From NCBI RefSeq assembly GCF_038096175.1, contig NZ_CP151102.1:186001-250000 (forward strand): a stretch of 64,000 bases of DNA, in the 5' to 3' direction. The notes beneath the pieces are model-generated. The model was not told the DNA's origin. It saw only the letters and a program-made list of their open reading frames with translations, and made no database searches. Both the position numbers and the translations under genes were made by a program. Shown here piece after piece: positions 42,749 to 50,627 of the stretch. This stretch comes from Nostoc sp. UHCC 0302. GTDB taxonomy: Bacteria; Cyanobacteriota; Cyanobacteriia; Cyanobacteriales; Nostocaceae. Numbering within the stretch: position 1 is the stretch's first letter; each line of letters begins with the position of its first letter.

Positions 42749-43876
42749 ATGAGTGAGTTGACCTTAGCTGTAGATCCCGGTGGGTCTTTTCTCAAAGGAT
42801 TTTTCACTTTAGAAAATTTCAAGCCAGAATTAATCTTGATGGAGCCAGAGGTGGCTGTTGTTCCAATTAAAAGCTTAGAGTCTTACGAACAAGCAAAGAT
42901 TGGGAGTTCATCACCAGAGAATAGTGCTTGGATTGAATATAAGGGCAAGCATCAAGCAGTAGGATTTCTGGCTAGGAAAAGATTTCACGCTGGTTTACAG
43001 TTACAACGAAGAAAGTTTGAATTAGCGGTTCCTAAAGTTCTGGCGATGGTAGGAGCGATCGCAGAACAACATGATTTACCTAATGGTTCAAAAGTTCGTA
43101 TTGGAATTCTGCTTCCTTGGGGAGAATATAAAGACAGGGATTTGTTTAATACACTAATCACTGAAGCTCTAGCAAACTATAAGTTCAGAGGATGTGAGAA
43201 ATCTTTTGTAGTGGACTTATTTATCTGCTTGCCTGAAGGGGGTGGAGTACTGACGAGAGGGCGCGCCCCTGGTTCTAGTCTCAAAGAACAAACAATCGCA
43301 GTAGTTATGCTCGGATATAGAGATGCATCTATACTATTGGTTGAGCGTGGTGAAATGTCTGTTGGACATACTGAGCCTTTGGGGTTTGCCAAGTTGGTTG
43401 AGTCAGTCAAGAGTCAAACATCTGGACTAAGTGACCTTCATCTGGTTAGAGCAATTTGTAAAGCAGGCAAGAATGTTTCTCCAAAGGCTCTAGAAGAATT
43501 AGTGGTATCCCTAGATTCGGCTTATAAAAATCATGAACTTTCAACTATAAGAGCGGCGATCTCTAATGCAAGGGAAGAGTACTGGATGATGCTTTCTCAA
43601 TGGCTAAAATTACAAGTACCGCGTTCTACTGATGAAGTTTTGTTAGCAGGTGGTACGGCCAACTTTTTACGTCCAGAGTTAAATAGTTTTTTCTCGTTCT
43701 CACAAATTAACTGGTGTGAACAACTAGAAAAACAAGTCCTTAGCAGCTTTTCTCAGCAAGTAGCAACTAAATCTCTTGATTATAGATTGACAGATGTCTA
43801 TGGGCTATTTTTTTATCTGTGTGGCAAAAAACACAAAGCAGCTTCAATTACGCAGGTGAAGAGTCATGTCTCTTAA
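42749..43876 (+). CDS. parM-like: ParM/StbA-family actin-like segregation ATPase
   Basis: A 375-residue actin-fold protein. Phosphate-1 motif LAVDPGGSFLKG at residues 7-18, phosphate-2 region AVVMLGYRDASILLVE near 190, and the adenosine motif VLLAGGTANFL near 300 are visible. ParM-type filaments push sister plasmids apart. The gene opens a plus-strand operon and overlaps the next gene by 11 bases. The TTACACA cluster upstream is in the position of a parC centromere. It is a second segregation system beside ParA/ParB at 53.8-55.3 kb. Confidence 0.82.
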   Translation: MSELTLAVDPGGSFLKGFFTLENFKPELILMEPEVAVVPIKSLESYEQAKIGSSSPENSAWIEYKGKHQAVGFLARKRFHAGLQLQRRKFELAVPKVLAMVGAIAEQHDLPNGSKVRIGILLPWGEYKDRDLFNTLITEALANYKFRGCEKSFVVDLFICLPEGGGVLTRGRAPGSSLKEQTIAVVMLGYRDASILLVERGEMSVGHTEPLGFAKLVESVKSQTSGLSDLHLVRAICKAGKNVSPKALEELVVSLDSAYKNHELSTIRAAISNAREEYWMMLSQWLKLQVPRSTDEVLLAGGTANFLRPELNSFFSFSQINWCEQLEKQVLSSFSQQVATKSLDYRLTDVYGLFFYLCGKKHKAASITQVKSHVS

Positions 43877-44345
43877 TAAACGAGTTGAATATTACTTCCG
43901 TACAGCTTTTGGAATCGGAGGAATGACAGAAGTGCTAGGAGATTTTCTGAAAAATCGGGATGCACTATTAACTGAAAAAGAGAAGGTTATAGGTGCTGTT
44001 TCTGCTTTTTGGCTACCTTTTGCTCTAATGCATAAGGGAGGTTACTCTGAGGACTATCTTAAACAGTGTGCCAGAGAAGCGATTTATAAATTGACTCTGC
44101 ACATTAATTATTTGGCAGAAAGCTTTGGGCTGGAGGTTGGAGAGCAGGTTATACCTGGACACACAAGAAAAACACAAGGGCGTAAAAGTACACTCAACTC
44201 GTCTTCAAAAGAACAATTGTCCATATCAGTAGCTTCAAAGCCTGATTTAGTGAACCAAGAAGCTACTGAAGCAATAGTGGAATATACGCCGCAAGACTTT
44301 ATTCATAATCAAGATGATGATACTTTTCAAGAAATGTTCAGTTGA
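43866..44345 (+). CDS. ParM-operon partner protein, ParR-like by position
   Basis: A 159-residue protein starting inside the ParM gene. The N-terminal 90 residues are helical (RVEYYFRTAFGIGGMTEVLG, FWLPFALMHKGGYSEDYLK, LHINYLAESFGLEVG), followed by a polar linker with basic residues (RKTQGRK) and an acidic end. In ParM systems the second gene encodes ParR, which binds the centromere and caps the filament. No ribbon-helix-helix motif can be shown by eye, so the call rests on gene order and overlap. Confidence 0.5.
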   Translation: MSLNKRVEYYFRTAFGIGGMTEVLGDFLKNRDALLTEKEKVIGAVSAFWLPFALMHKGGYSEDYLKQCAREAIYKLTLHINYLAESFGLEVGEQVIPGHTRKTQGRKSTLNSSSKEQLSISVASKPDLVNQEATEAIVEYTPQDFIHNQDDDTFQEMFS

Positions 44346-44381
44346 TGCCCTCTAACAGTAATCAAATACGCAAGGATAACG

Positions 44382-45173
44382 ATGGATAATAACTCCTCGG
44401 CTTTTGGCAATGTACCTCATAACAAACAATCTCTTCAAGAGAAGTATGGATTATCTTTTGAAGATGTAGATTCTATCCTTATAAGTTGTGGCTTAGCTGT
44501 AGACCAACACGAGTACAGTCACGACGATATCAACAACTCTTTTGAGCCAGCTGTAAAAACGTTTCAGTCGCAGAAAGATTCTCAATCATCCTCTTCAACA
44601 CAATCAAAGCCTTCAATCAAGCCAAAGAAAGCTGCCGTTAATCTATTTGAGCCAGAATCTAAATGCACGAGTATCATTGAACTCAAATCAATGGCGAGTG
44701 AATGGCTCAACGCTAAGATTTCATTATCCCAAATGCTTCAAATCATTGAAGCTTGTGGACTTTCTGAGAAAGATGAGTATACCCCTTTTGAGTGCGAACG
44801 TGTTGAAGCTTTAATAAAAAATCAAGGTGAACCTATAGATTTAAAGAGTACTATCAGCAACACTACTACGGCTAGTGAAGCTGGACTAGCTTATTTAGTT
44901 GACAAGATTACAGACAATCTAGCTAGTAAGGCTCCGGGTTTTATCAACCAGATGTATCTCCAAAAGGTTTCTGATAAACTAGCCCAGAGTCAAGATGAGA
45001 TTCGTGATTTCTACGTCGAGTTGGAAGAGACAATTCTGGCGGAACTGTCTGGAAAAAAGTCTCCCCTAGAAGCGATGTTGGAGGCACGAACTCACAAGAA
45101 TCTCTTGCCCCTTTCTTTGATGAAGTCAGCCGAATTAGCTCCAGAATCAAAGAACGATACGACTACCACCTGA
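44382..45173 (+). CDS. Helical protein, zero-frame product of a frameshift gene pair
   Basis: The zero-frame product has 263 residues. Two related segments appear, QEKYGLSFEDVDSILISCGL and SEWLNAKISLSQMLQIIEACGL, each followed by a short acidic turn, which look like repeated small helical domains. A long helical part follows (FINQMYLQKVSDKLAQSQDE). At codons 224-226 the sequence GGA AAA AAG contains the slippery heptamer A AAA AAG; beyond it the zero-frame tail (SPLEAMLEARTHKNLLPL) runs 37 more codons and ends in KNDTTTT. A -1 slip would exchange this tail for a 170-residue membrane-anchored extension ending at 45571. Family unknown. Confidence 0.65.
   Translation: MDNNSSAFGNVPHNKQSLQEKYGLSFEDVDSILISCGLAVDQHEYSHDDINNSFEPAVKTFQSQKDSQSSSSTQSKPSIKPKKAAVNLFEPESKCTSIIELKSMASEWLNAKISLSQMLQIIEACGLSEKDEYTPFECERVEALIKNQGEPIDLKSTISNTTTASEAGLAYLVDKITDNLASKAPGFINQMYLQKVSDKLAQSQDEIRDFYVELEETILAELSGKKSPLEAMLEARTHKNLLPLSLMKSAELAPESKNDTTTT
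45053..45059 (+). other. Slippery heptamer A AAA AAG (-1 ribosomal frameshift signal)
   Basis: The zero-frame codons are GGA AAA AAG, exactly the arrangement of the Escherichia coli dnaX signal. A purine-rich GGCGGA lies about eight bases upstream, like the internal ribosome-site stimulator of dnaX, and a weak CTCC/GGAG stem follows. The -1 frame is open from here for 170 codons and has no start codon before 45302. Confidence 0.7.
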
Positions 45174-45571
45174 AACAAGAAATTGCTGCCAAAGAACGCA
45201 CCATTGATGTTCAAGTCGAGAAAGCATCTAATACTAAAGCTATAGAAAAACTCCGGAAATCTAAAGAGTGGTTAAAACTTCGGCAAGAACGGTTTGAAAA
45301 ATTGAAAGGATTTCTTTTTTGGCTTGGTGGATGGCTTGGTTCTGGTCGTTCTGCGATTTTTGCTTATGTGATTACCTCATCAGGGGTTGCTCTTGGTTTT
45401 ATGATGCTTGGAATCAATACTCCTAGCACTATCCCTTGCCCTAGCAAGAAAAGCTACTGTTATCAATTGCGGATCAATAAAAATGAAGTGATTCTACCTG
45501 AACAAGCAAAACAATTGTTAGTAGACTACGAGCGCTCTAAACAAAAACCCACTCGTCATCGTCGCAAGTAA
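45059..45571 (+). CDS. Membrane-anchored extension reached by -1 frameshifting
   Basis: The -1 frame reads GTC TCC CCT from the slippery site and stays open to 45571. It encodes a helical region (VSRISSRIKERYDYHLKQEI, KLRKSKEWLKLRQERFEK), one or two membrane helices (GFLFWLGGWLGSG and SAIFAYVITSSGVALGFMML) and a short C-terminal domain with CPSKKSYCYQL. No ATG, GTG or TTG occurs in this frame before a TTG at 45302, so independent translation of the full extension is unlikely. Fused to residues 1-226 of the upstream frame it gives a 396-residue protein with a membrane tail. A plain one-base sequence error or mutation is the alternative. Confidence 0.65.
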   Translation, partial: VSPRSDVGGTNSQESLAPFFDEVSRISSRIKERYDYHLKQEIAAKERTIDVQVEKASNTKAIEKLRKSKEWLKLRQERFEKLKGFLFWLGGWLGSGRSAIFAYVITSSGVALGFMMLGINTPSTIPCPSKKSYCYQLRINKNEVILPEQAKQLLVDYERSKQKPTRHRRK

Positions 45572-45645
45572 ACATCAAATTGGAGGAAGTTTAATTACTT
45601 CCTTCACTATGACTAATAGATTTCCACTACCTAACTTGTAGATCC

Positions 45646-46188
45646 ATGCATTTTTGGCTACTCAATATTTCCCAGGGGTTACTTTTAATAACTGCATCAG
45701 TTGCATTCATTAAATTTGTAAAATTAGGTATACATTGGAATGAGGTGCGCCTAAAAAAGTTAGCTGTACGTCTGCCATCAGATGTTTACGACAGTAAGTC
45801 AATTGAAGCAATTGCAATTAGCGCTCACGAAACTAGTCGGGTTTTGCGATACGTTGATGGTTTCTCTTATCTGCCCCTTTCTGTATTATCAATTTTCCAA
45901 TTTGCAGTTTTGACATTCTGGGGGGCTATCTCTAATGGCCCCTTATTAATCGCCTGTGCTAGCGTACCTGGAGGCTTGTATATAATAAGTAAAGTTTTAG
46001 AAGAGTTCTCTATTTCTCGACGTGCCATCTTAGAATTAGCAGTTGCAAAACTCCTGAACAGCCAAGAGATTGTTGTCGCTAAAGAATACTTAAAGATGGC
46101 TTTGTTTGGTCACCTGTTTAAGTATTCGCTGATATGCATTTTGTGGTCTGGGGCAGAAACTTACCTCATTTCTGCTTTAAAGATGTGA
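45646..46188 (+). CDS. Polytopic membrane protein, 180 residues
   Basis: Hydrophobic segments are near residues 3-23 (LLNISQGLLLITASVAFIKF), 75-120 (YLPLSVLSIFQFAVLTFWGA and LLIACASVPGGLYIISKVL) and 155-178 (YSLICILWSGAETYLISAL), with a cytoplasmic loop in between (LKKLAVRLPSDVYDSKSIEA). It follows the frameshift gene in the ParM operon. No family is recognised. A membrane partner for the ParM-associated proteins is possible from context. Confidence 0.55.
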   Translation: MHFWLLNISQGLLLITASVAFIKFVKLGIHWNEVRLKKLAVRLPSDVYDSKSIEAIAISAHETSRVLRYVDGFSYLPLSVLSIFQFAVLTFWGAISNGPLLIACASVPGGLYIISKVLEEFSISRRAILELAVAKLLNSQEIVVAKEYLKMALFGHLFKYSLICILWSGAETYLISALKM

Positions 46189-46229
46189 TTAAAATATTTC
46201 TGTAACTATAACCTTTCCAGAATAAAGTT

Positions 46230-46637
46230 ATGAGCGAACTGCAAACAGTTAAACTTTGGGATGAGTGGGATGAGATTAATTTGTCTTCTCCAAAACATCG
46301 GATTGAGCGCTTAGAAATTCTGCTTTGCCAAAAAGTCCACAGAGGCGAAGATATATCTCAATGCTTGCGAGTTTTGGAGTATCTAAAAGCTCAGTCAGCA
46401 CTAAATAAGTCAGATGTAGAATCTGCAATCTTTCACAAAGTTAGAAATTATTTAGCTTTTGACGCGTGTCAAAAACTTAGTTTAGTTGTCTTGACTTATT
46501 TGCTAACTTTTACTTGCTTTATCGGGCTTTTAAAACTAGCTGATTTGTTCTCTAATCCGAGTTTTAATAAATTTCTTCTCCAGCAGAATAGTTTGTCAAA
46601 AACTATTCCGAAAAAAACTCTGAAACACCAGAGATGA
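46230..46637 (+). CDS. Single-span membrane protein, 135 residues
   Basis: An N-terminal helical cytoplasmic region (MSELQTVKLWDEWDEINLSS, RIERLEILLCQKVHRGED, LRVLEYLKAQSALNK) is followed by one strong membrane helix (LSLVVLTYLLTFTCFIGLL, about 87-105) and a basic tail. It is the last gene of the ParM operon; dispersed repeat sequence follows. Function unknown. Confidence 0.5.
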   Translation: MSELQTVKLWDEWDEINLSSPKHRIERLEILLCQKVHRGEDISQCLRVLEYLKAQSALNKSDVESAIFHKVRNYLAFDACQKLSLVVLTYLLTFTCFIGLLKLADLFSNPSFNKFLLQQNSLSKTIPKKTLKHQR

Positions 46638-46679
46638 GCTAGTCCATGCTTGACCTTAGTACAAGTTAACATTCTTTTG

Positions 46680-46866
46680 AAGAATTCAGAATTCAGAATT
46701 CAGGAAACAGAATTAATCTTTCTTGAAGTACACTAGATTTGTAGATTAGACAGTATTTCACAGTTTATATCTCTGTGGATAAATAAGTTACATTCATCAG
46801 TTGACCTTTATACAATTCTTAATACTTATTCTGAATTCTGGCTTCTGACTCCTGAATTCTGTTTCA
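46680..46866. repeat. Inverted pair of AGAATTC-type dispersed repeats
   Basis: Tandem AGAATTC units followed by AGGAAACAGAATT (from 46680) are opposed by CTGAATTCTGGCTTCTGACT and CCTGAATTCTGTTTC (46831-46866). Such repeats are common between genes in Nostoc-like genomes. The gene-free stretch 46638-47118 otherwise shows only a hairpin at its end. Confidence 0.6.
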
Positions 46867-47078
46867 ATAATTGACTGTTTGATTTATACTTTGTTTGAAT
46901 CGAGTGTAATCGAAGCAGTTAATTGATATGTACAATTGCAGCGATTTGGATACTTTTGTGCACAAAAGCTCAACTTGAATGTCTCTAATGTTAGGTATGT
47001 TAAAAAGCGGGCGTTACATACTTTGTCTACCAAGCAAGAGCATATCCGAGATTATTTAGCTTGTTGAAGAGTTAAGTG

Positions 47079-47106
47079 CAGTGCGGCAAATAAACCTGCC
47101 GCACTG
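47079..47106 (-). terminator. Ten-pair hairpin after the P63C-like gene
   Basis: CAGTGCGGCA and TGCCGCACTG pair perfectly around AATAAACC, 13 bases beyond the stop codon of the minus-strand gene at 47119. The stem is GC-rich; the following T run is weak on the minus strand, so termination may need help. Confidence 0.55.
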
Positions 47107-47118
47107 TGCGCTCGCTAA

Positions 47119-47913
47119 TTATTCCAGACTCCAGCCATCGAACAGATTAGGTTGATCTACTCCATACTGTCGTTGTACCAATCGCCGTAGTTCTGCCACT
47201 GAATTAGCTGACTTCATGAGTATTAAAACTGATGTAACGTGTGGTGATAGTCGTTGTTTGGTTTGAGAAGATAACATCTGATGTATTTTGTGTTTCCTGC
47301 GTCCGTTGGCTAGAACGGGATTAACGATGTCAAGTTTGGCTTTTTCTTCTGGAGTCATCCAGTTGTAGATAAACTCCCAATAGTATTTGCCGTTTTGAAT
47401 GTGCTTTTTATGCAGTTTGCTTAACCGTGCTAGATTCTCTTCAAACTCGGACTCAAACATCAAAGTCCAAGGCTGGGGTGTTGAGAGGATACGGCTTATT
47501 TGCTGGCGCTGTTTAGGAGATGATTGATATTGCTCTGGCAACCATCCTGTCTTGGCTTGGATAAAACTATTTATGCCGATCGCCCCAATAGCGTCTAAAG
47601 CTCTAACCGCTTCTACTCTGCCCTTGCGCTCGTAGTATCGTAATACACCCCAACAAACTTGAGCTTTGATTGGTGTAGTTTCTCCCCCTTTAACAGCAGT
47701 TTTTTTAGTCAGGTATAAGTCGCCTTCTACAAGGCTTTGAAGCCAATGTGGTGCTGTTTTTTTAGTCAGGTTGTCCAGCAGATTTTGTACTGCTCTAAGG
47801 CCAACACCACATAGCCGGGAAAGTCCTCTCTGGCTCATCCCTGACTCACCAGTGCTAGCTATGGTAAAATACTCTACACCGTCAATTTCTTGGCGCAAGA
47901 TATCGTCAGACAT
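47119..47913 (-). CDS. P63C-domain-like plasmid protein
   Basis: A 264-residue protein. The N-terminal region contains a helix-turn-helix-like part (MSQRGLSRLCGVGLRAVQNL) as in phage anti-repressors or replication proteins. The C-terminal part (from about residue 150) reads LHKKHIQNGKYYWEFIYNWM, NPVLANGRRKHKIHQMLS, LSPHVTSVLILMKSA, close to the P63C domain, with NP-x-x-x-G-x-R-x-x-K-x-HQ conserved. P63C proteins are of unclear function, common on plasmids and phages of cyanobacteria. Transcribed alone, with a hairpin after the stop. Confidence 0.6.
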   Translation of the reverse strand: MSDDILRQEIDGVEYFTIASTGESGMSQRGLSRLCGVGLRAVQNLLDNLTKKTAPHWLQSLVEGDLYLTKKTAVKGGETTPIKAQVCWGVLRYYERKGRVEAVRALDAIGAIGINSFIQAKTGWLPEQYQSSPKQRQQISRILSTPQPWTLMFESEFEENLARLSKLHKKHIQNGKYYWEFIYNWMTPEEKAKLDIVNPVLANGRRKHKIHQMLSSQTKQRLSPHVTSVLILMKSANSVAELRRLVQRQYGVDQPNLFDGWSLE

Positions 47914-48200
47914 ATTTTTTTGTCCTTAAAACTTGTGATTGTGCGTAGTGGAATTTTTGAAAAGCCGAACGGATAGCAAATCCGTTTTCTGCCGTTTGGG
48001 TCAAATGTGATTAATCTGTGTTGATTCAACCCCTGATAAATACCAGGGGTTGAAGATTGCTTAGTCGTCGCCTAGCAATTGCGTCATGAAGTTGAAAAAG
48101 TCTGCCCTAGTCTTCTCGGTCAGCATCAGTAAAGTTATATGTAATCACGCCATATCCGGCAGTGCAATAGCTGCTGATTTTCGATTGGGGAGATCCAAGA

Positions 48201-48298
48201 AATAAAATGTCCAGCCGTATCAATAATATTTTTGGCAAAACCGAGGTATCTAGGCGCTTTCGCCCTTTGGGGCGAAAGCGACGGCTGGACATTTTATT
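48201..48298. mobile_element. 98-bp MITE-like element with 18-bp perfect terminal repeats
   Basis: AATAAAATGTCCAGCCGT (48201-48218) and its exact reverse complement (48281-48298) enclose an inner hairpin CGCTTTCGCC/GGCGAAAGCG. The right end forms the stop codon of the DUF2958 gene on the minus strand. The rest of 47914-48200 has no clear gene, though minus-strand fragments such as GYGVITYNFTDADRED and ADFFNFMTQLLGDD hint at a small broken gene. Confidence 0.65.
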
Positions 48299-48608
48299 AC
48301 TGGGAAGGGCCTTGTTTGTGAGGGTGCAGTTGCGACAGAGGTGTGGGTTTAAAATACAAGTCACGCTCGATTTGCCGCCCGAAGGAATCACGAATTTTTT
48401 GCAATTCACTTAAACAAAAGCAGCCCAACTCTTCTTCTAACCCTTGCACCAATCCAAAGAAGGTATCTTCGCCATCAAACTCAGTGGCGTGCCAAGTCCA
48501 GTTAGTGCCTGGCATAAAGAATTTTACGTATGCAATCGGGTCATTTTCGCCCTCAGTAGAAGCTAAAGAAGGTAACTGAGTACGGATGTCTGCTGTTAAT
48601 AATTCCAT
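48297..48608 (-). CDS. DUF2958 protein, C-terminus cut by a MITE-like element
   Basis: The 103-residue protein has the DUF2958 signature (ELLTADIRTQLPSL, DPIAYVKFFMPGTNWTWHAT, GLVQGLEEELGCFCLSEL, IERDLYFKPTPLSQL). Family members are plasmid and phage proteins of unknown function. The domain appears essentially complete; the final residues HPHKQGPSQ and the TAA come from the border of the element at 48201-48298, so the natural C-terminus may have been slightly changed. Confidence 0.7.
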   Translation of the reverse strand: MELLTADIRTQLPSLASTEGENDPIAYVKFFMPGTNWTWHATEFDGEDTFFGLVQGLEEELGCFCLSELQKIRDSFGRQIERDLYFKPTPLSQLHPHKQGPSQ

Positions 48609-48710
48609 GTTGAAAATCCTTTAATGAAGCGAAGGGATAAAACTGCTGTACGTTCGGTTTGGTACAGCTAGAACTGATTGAAGGGTAAAAGTTCTAGCTG
48701 TAGGTAGGGA

Positions 48711-49055
48711 CTAACTTACTACGATAGTCCGGCCACCGTGGTGATCGTGCAGCCAACCATCAATCAACCTCAGTCCTGGTGTGGGGAGTGGGTCTGGTTC
48801 TATTGGTACAGCCACAAAGGAGTCGAGCGCATCACTCCAAGCAAAAAAGGCATCTTCCATATGCAGTGCGGCGGCTGCTAGTTCTCCATTTAGCTGCACT
48901 AGCAAATTGAACTGGTCAAGGGAAGTATTTCTGATTTTCTGCTCAAGGATTTGATAGTCTATCTTGGCTTCCTGGTAAACTTGCTGCGATGAAATAACAG
49001 AGTGCTGGCTTATGGACTGTTCGGTTTGAGGTGCTATTGTTGTAGTAATCATCAT
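48711..49055 (-). CDS. Small hypothetical protein, 114 residues
   Basis: A soluble acidic protein: helical middle (VYQEAKIDYQILEQKIRNTS, LDQFNLLVQLNGELAAAALH) and a C-terminal part with DGWLHDHHGGRTIVV. It lies upstream of the DUF2958 gene on the same strand, 102 bases apart, and may be co-transcribed. No family is recognised. Divergent from the ribbon-helix-helix gene at 49318, with the TATACA cluster between them. Confidence 0.5.
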   Translation of the reverse strand: MMITTTIAPQTEQSISQHSVISSQQVYQEAKIDYQILEQKIRNTSLDQFNLLVQLNGELAAAALHMEDAFFAWSDALDSFVAVPIEPDPLPTPGLRLIDGWLHDHHGGRTIVVS

Positions 49056-49163
49056 TTCCTTTGTGGTTTTGGTGAAGGGGCGATCGCGTAGTTTGCGAGA
49101 CCGGGCGATCGCTCTTCTAATTTGCTGATCGGTAGGAAGTTACTTGGTCTTTACTTACCTCTC

Positions 49164-49312
49164 TATACATTTATTATATACGCTGTATATAATAAAATCT
49201 AGATGTTTTATATACAAACTTATATACAAAATAGCCTTATCCTATAGGTGAAAGTTATATACATTTGCTCTATACAAGCGATATACTGTATACAGTTACA
49301 GTCAAATGTATA
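49164..49312. promoter_or_regulatory. Operator cluster of TATACA/TGTATA sites
   Basis: Eight or more TATACA or TGTATA boxes occur within 150 bases, including the inverted repeats TTATATAC-GCT-GTATATAA (49174-49192) and ACTGTATACAGT (49285-49296). The cluster spans the region between the divergent genes at 49055 and 49318 and reaches the start of the ribbon-helix-helix gene, an arrangement expected for autoregulation by a CopG/Arc-like protein. Confidence 0.6.
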
Positions 49313-49317
49313 GAACT

Positions 49318-49578
49318 ATGAGCAAATTGGCGACATTTCGAGTAGAAGATGAGCAATGGGAGACATTTCTTCTTGAAGCTAAGAAGCGCGGGGTTAGTGC
49401 ATCATCGTTACTACAAGACTTTGTAGCTTGGATAAATCAGGGGAATGAGTTACCCCAAATAGGAACTGTTGCACCTTTGTCACAGGCTGATATAGACCAA
49501 CATATAGAAGCCAAGTTAGCACCAGTATTAGAGGAATTAGCTCAACTAAGGGTATCGCTGGGGGAGTTAGCAGCCTGA
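49318..49578 (+). CDS. Ribbon-helix-helix (CopG-like) protein, C-terminus possibly frameshifted
   Basis: The ATG at 49318 (an ATG at 49306 is in frame) begins SKLATFRVEDEQWETFLLEA, a beta strand followed by two helices (KKRGVSASSLLQDFVAWIN) as in ribbon-helix-helix regulators of plasmid copy number or partition. A linker and a helical coil (IEAKLAPVLEELAQLRVSL) follow. The frame ends at 49578, but the neighbouring frame continues as SSLRASTLSQDSPPDYQAIR and LKKLKIGKQSAQAKAIDAFI to 49721. One extra G in the GGGGG run at 49560 would join them. The TATACA sites upstream are likely operators. Confidence 0.65.
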   Translation: MSKLATFRVEDEQWETFLLEAKKRGVSASSLLQDFVAWINQGNELPQIGTVAPLSQADIDQHIEAKLAPVLEELAQLRVSLGELAA

Positions 49579-49721
49579 GAGCATCAACTCTGTCTCAGGA
49601 TTCCCCACCCGATTACCAAGCTATTCGCTTAAGCACCCTTAAGAAGCTGAAAATTGGTAAACAATCAGCCCAAGCCAAAGCGATTGACGCATTCATTCAG
49701 GAACTTGAAGCTTTTGGCTAA
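49560..49721 (+). pseudogene. Detached C-terminal extension of the ribbon-helix-helix protein
   Basis: After the poly-G run the alternative frame stays open for more than 50 codons with a natural-looking helix (RLSTLKKLKIGKQSAQAKA, IDAFIQELEAFG) and no start of its own. A second, degenerate copy of the same ending, KVIDAFIRELV, can be read at 49788-49820. This suggests a family with a C-terminal helix that is now out of frame. Confidence 0.4.
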
Positions 49722-49846
49722 CTTTGTTTTAGATAAAGGCGAACGCTGCAACTGGAGAACATAAGTTGAGCCAAATATCATTGCCTCAAAGTGATTGATG
49801 CCTTCATCAGAGAATTAGTAACTTCAACGCGAATCTCAACACCGTT

Positions 49847-50548
49847 ATGCAGCAAGAAACAATAGAAAGTTACGCGATTGCAATCAGAAATTATAATACG
49901 GCGCTTAGGTTTTCTCCCAATGATTTCAATACCCTCAACCTATTGGGTTTTGCGCTCGAAAAGCTCTCTGAATTACAGTTACGTCAAAACGAACCTACAG
50001 AGGCAATTGAGACTCTAAAGCAAGCAGTTGCCACGTATGAAAGAGTATTTTCTTTAACTCCTGATGATGCGATTGGTTTAGGATATTACGGCATGGCAGT
50101 AGAAAGATTAGCTGAACTTTTATCAAAGCAAAACTATGTAAAAGAAGCATTTTTAACTTACCAGCAATCGCTTAGTATCTATGATACTGCAATCAAATTT
50201 GCTCCGAATGACTATGGTAATTATGCACTCAAAGCTAGTGTATTTACATCAATAGCTGATTTCCACTTGAGTTTGTTGCAATATACACAGGCTCTTGAAA
50301 ACTATCAGCAAGCGATCGCTTTTTACGATATTTCACTTCAATTAAAATACATTGAGGCTAACGAGTTCGATAAAGCTCGGATTATAGAAAAATTAGCCCA
50401 GTGCTTGGAGCAATTATTACGTTACGAAGAAGCATTGTCGTGTTACCAAACGATACTGGAGATATTCAACCGCCTTTTGCCTAAAAATGATAAACATATT
50501 AAGTCTGTAGAACGGCAAATCCAAAAACTGTCTGCACAATTAAATTAA
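49847..50548 (+). CDS. TPR-repeat protein
   Basis: A 233-residue soluble protein with about five tetratricopeptide-like helix pairs (IAIRNYNTALRFSPNDFNTL, AVATYERVFSLTPDDAIGLG, SIYDTAIKFAPNDYGNYALK, ALENYQQAIAFYDISLQ, ALSCYQTILEIFNRLLP). There is no signal peptide. TPR proteins act as protein-binding scaffolds; no partner is evident, and it has no close neighbour in the same operon. It differs from the exported TPR protein at 6713 and is intact. Confidence 0.72.
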   Translation: MQQETIESYAIAIRNYNTALRFSPNDFNTLNLLGFALEKLSELQLRQNEPTEAIETLKQAVATYERVFSLTPDDAIGLGYYGMAVERLAELLSKQNYVKEAFLTYQQSLSIYDTAIKFAPNDYGNYALKASVFTSIADFHLSLLQYTQALENYQQAIAFYDISLQLKYIEANEFDKARIIEKLAQCLEQLLRYEEALSCYQTILEIFNRLLPKNDKHIKSVERQIQKLSAQLN

Positions 50549-50609
50549 CAAATTACAAATAAGCATCAAAGATGCCTATTTACACAACTAAAAAGAGTAT
50601 AAAATGCCC

Positions 50610-50627
50610 CTAGAAATTAATTTCTAG
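50610..50627. promoter_or_regulatory. 18-bp perfect palindrome CTAGAAATTAATTTCTAG
   Basis: It lies 62 bases after the TPR gene in the gene-free stretch 50549-50878. A second perfect palindrome, AGTACAATTGTACT, is at 50680-50693. They may be regulatory sites or transcript ends; no gene is visible here. Confidence 0.35.

Noticed and set aside
48107-48409. Overlapping 100- and 68-residue frames across the small MITE-like element
   Set aside because: They are created by the inverted repeat and cross its borders; no coding features.
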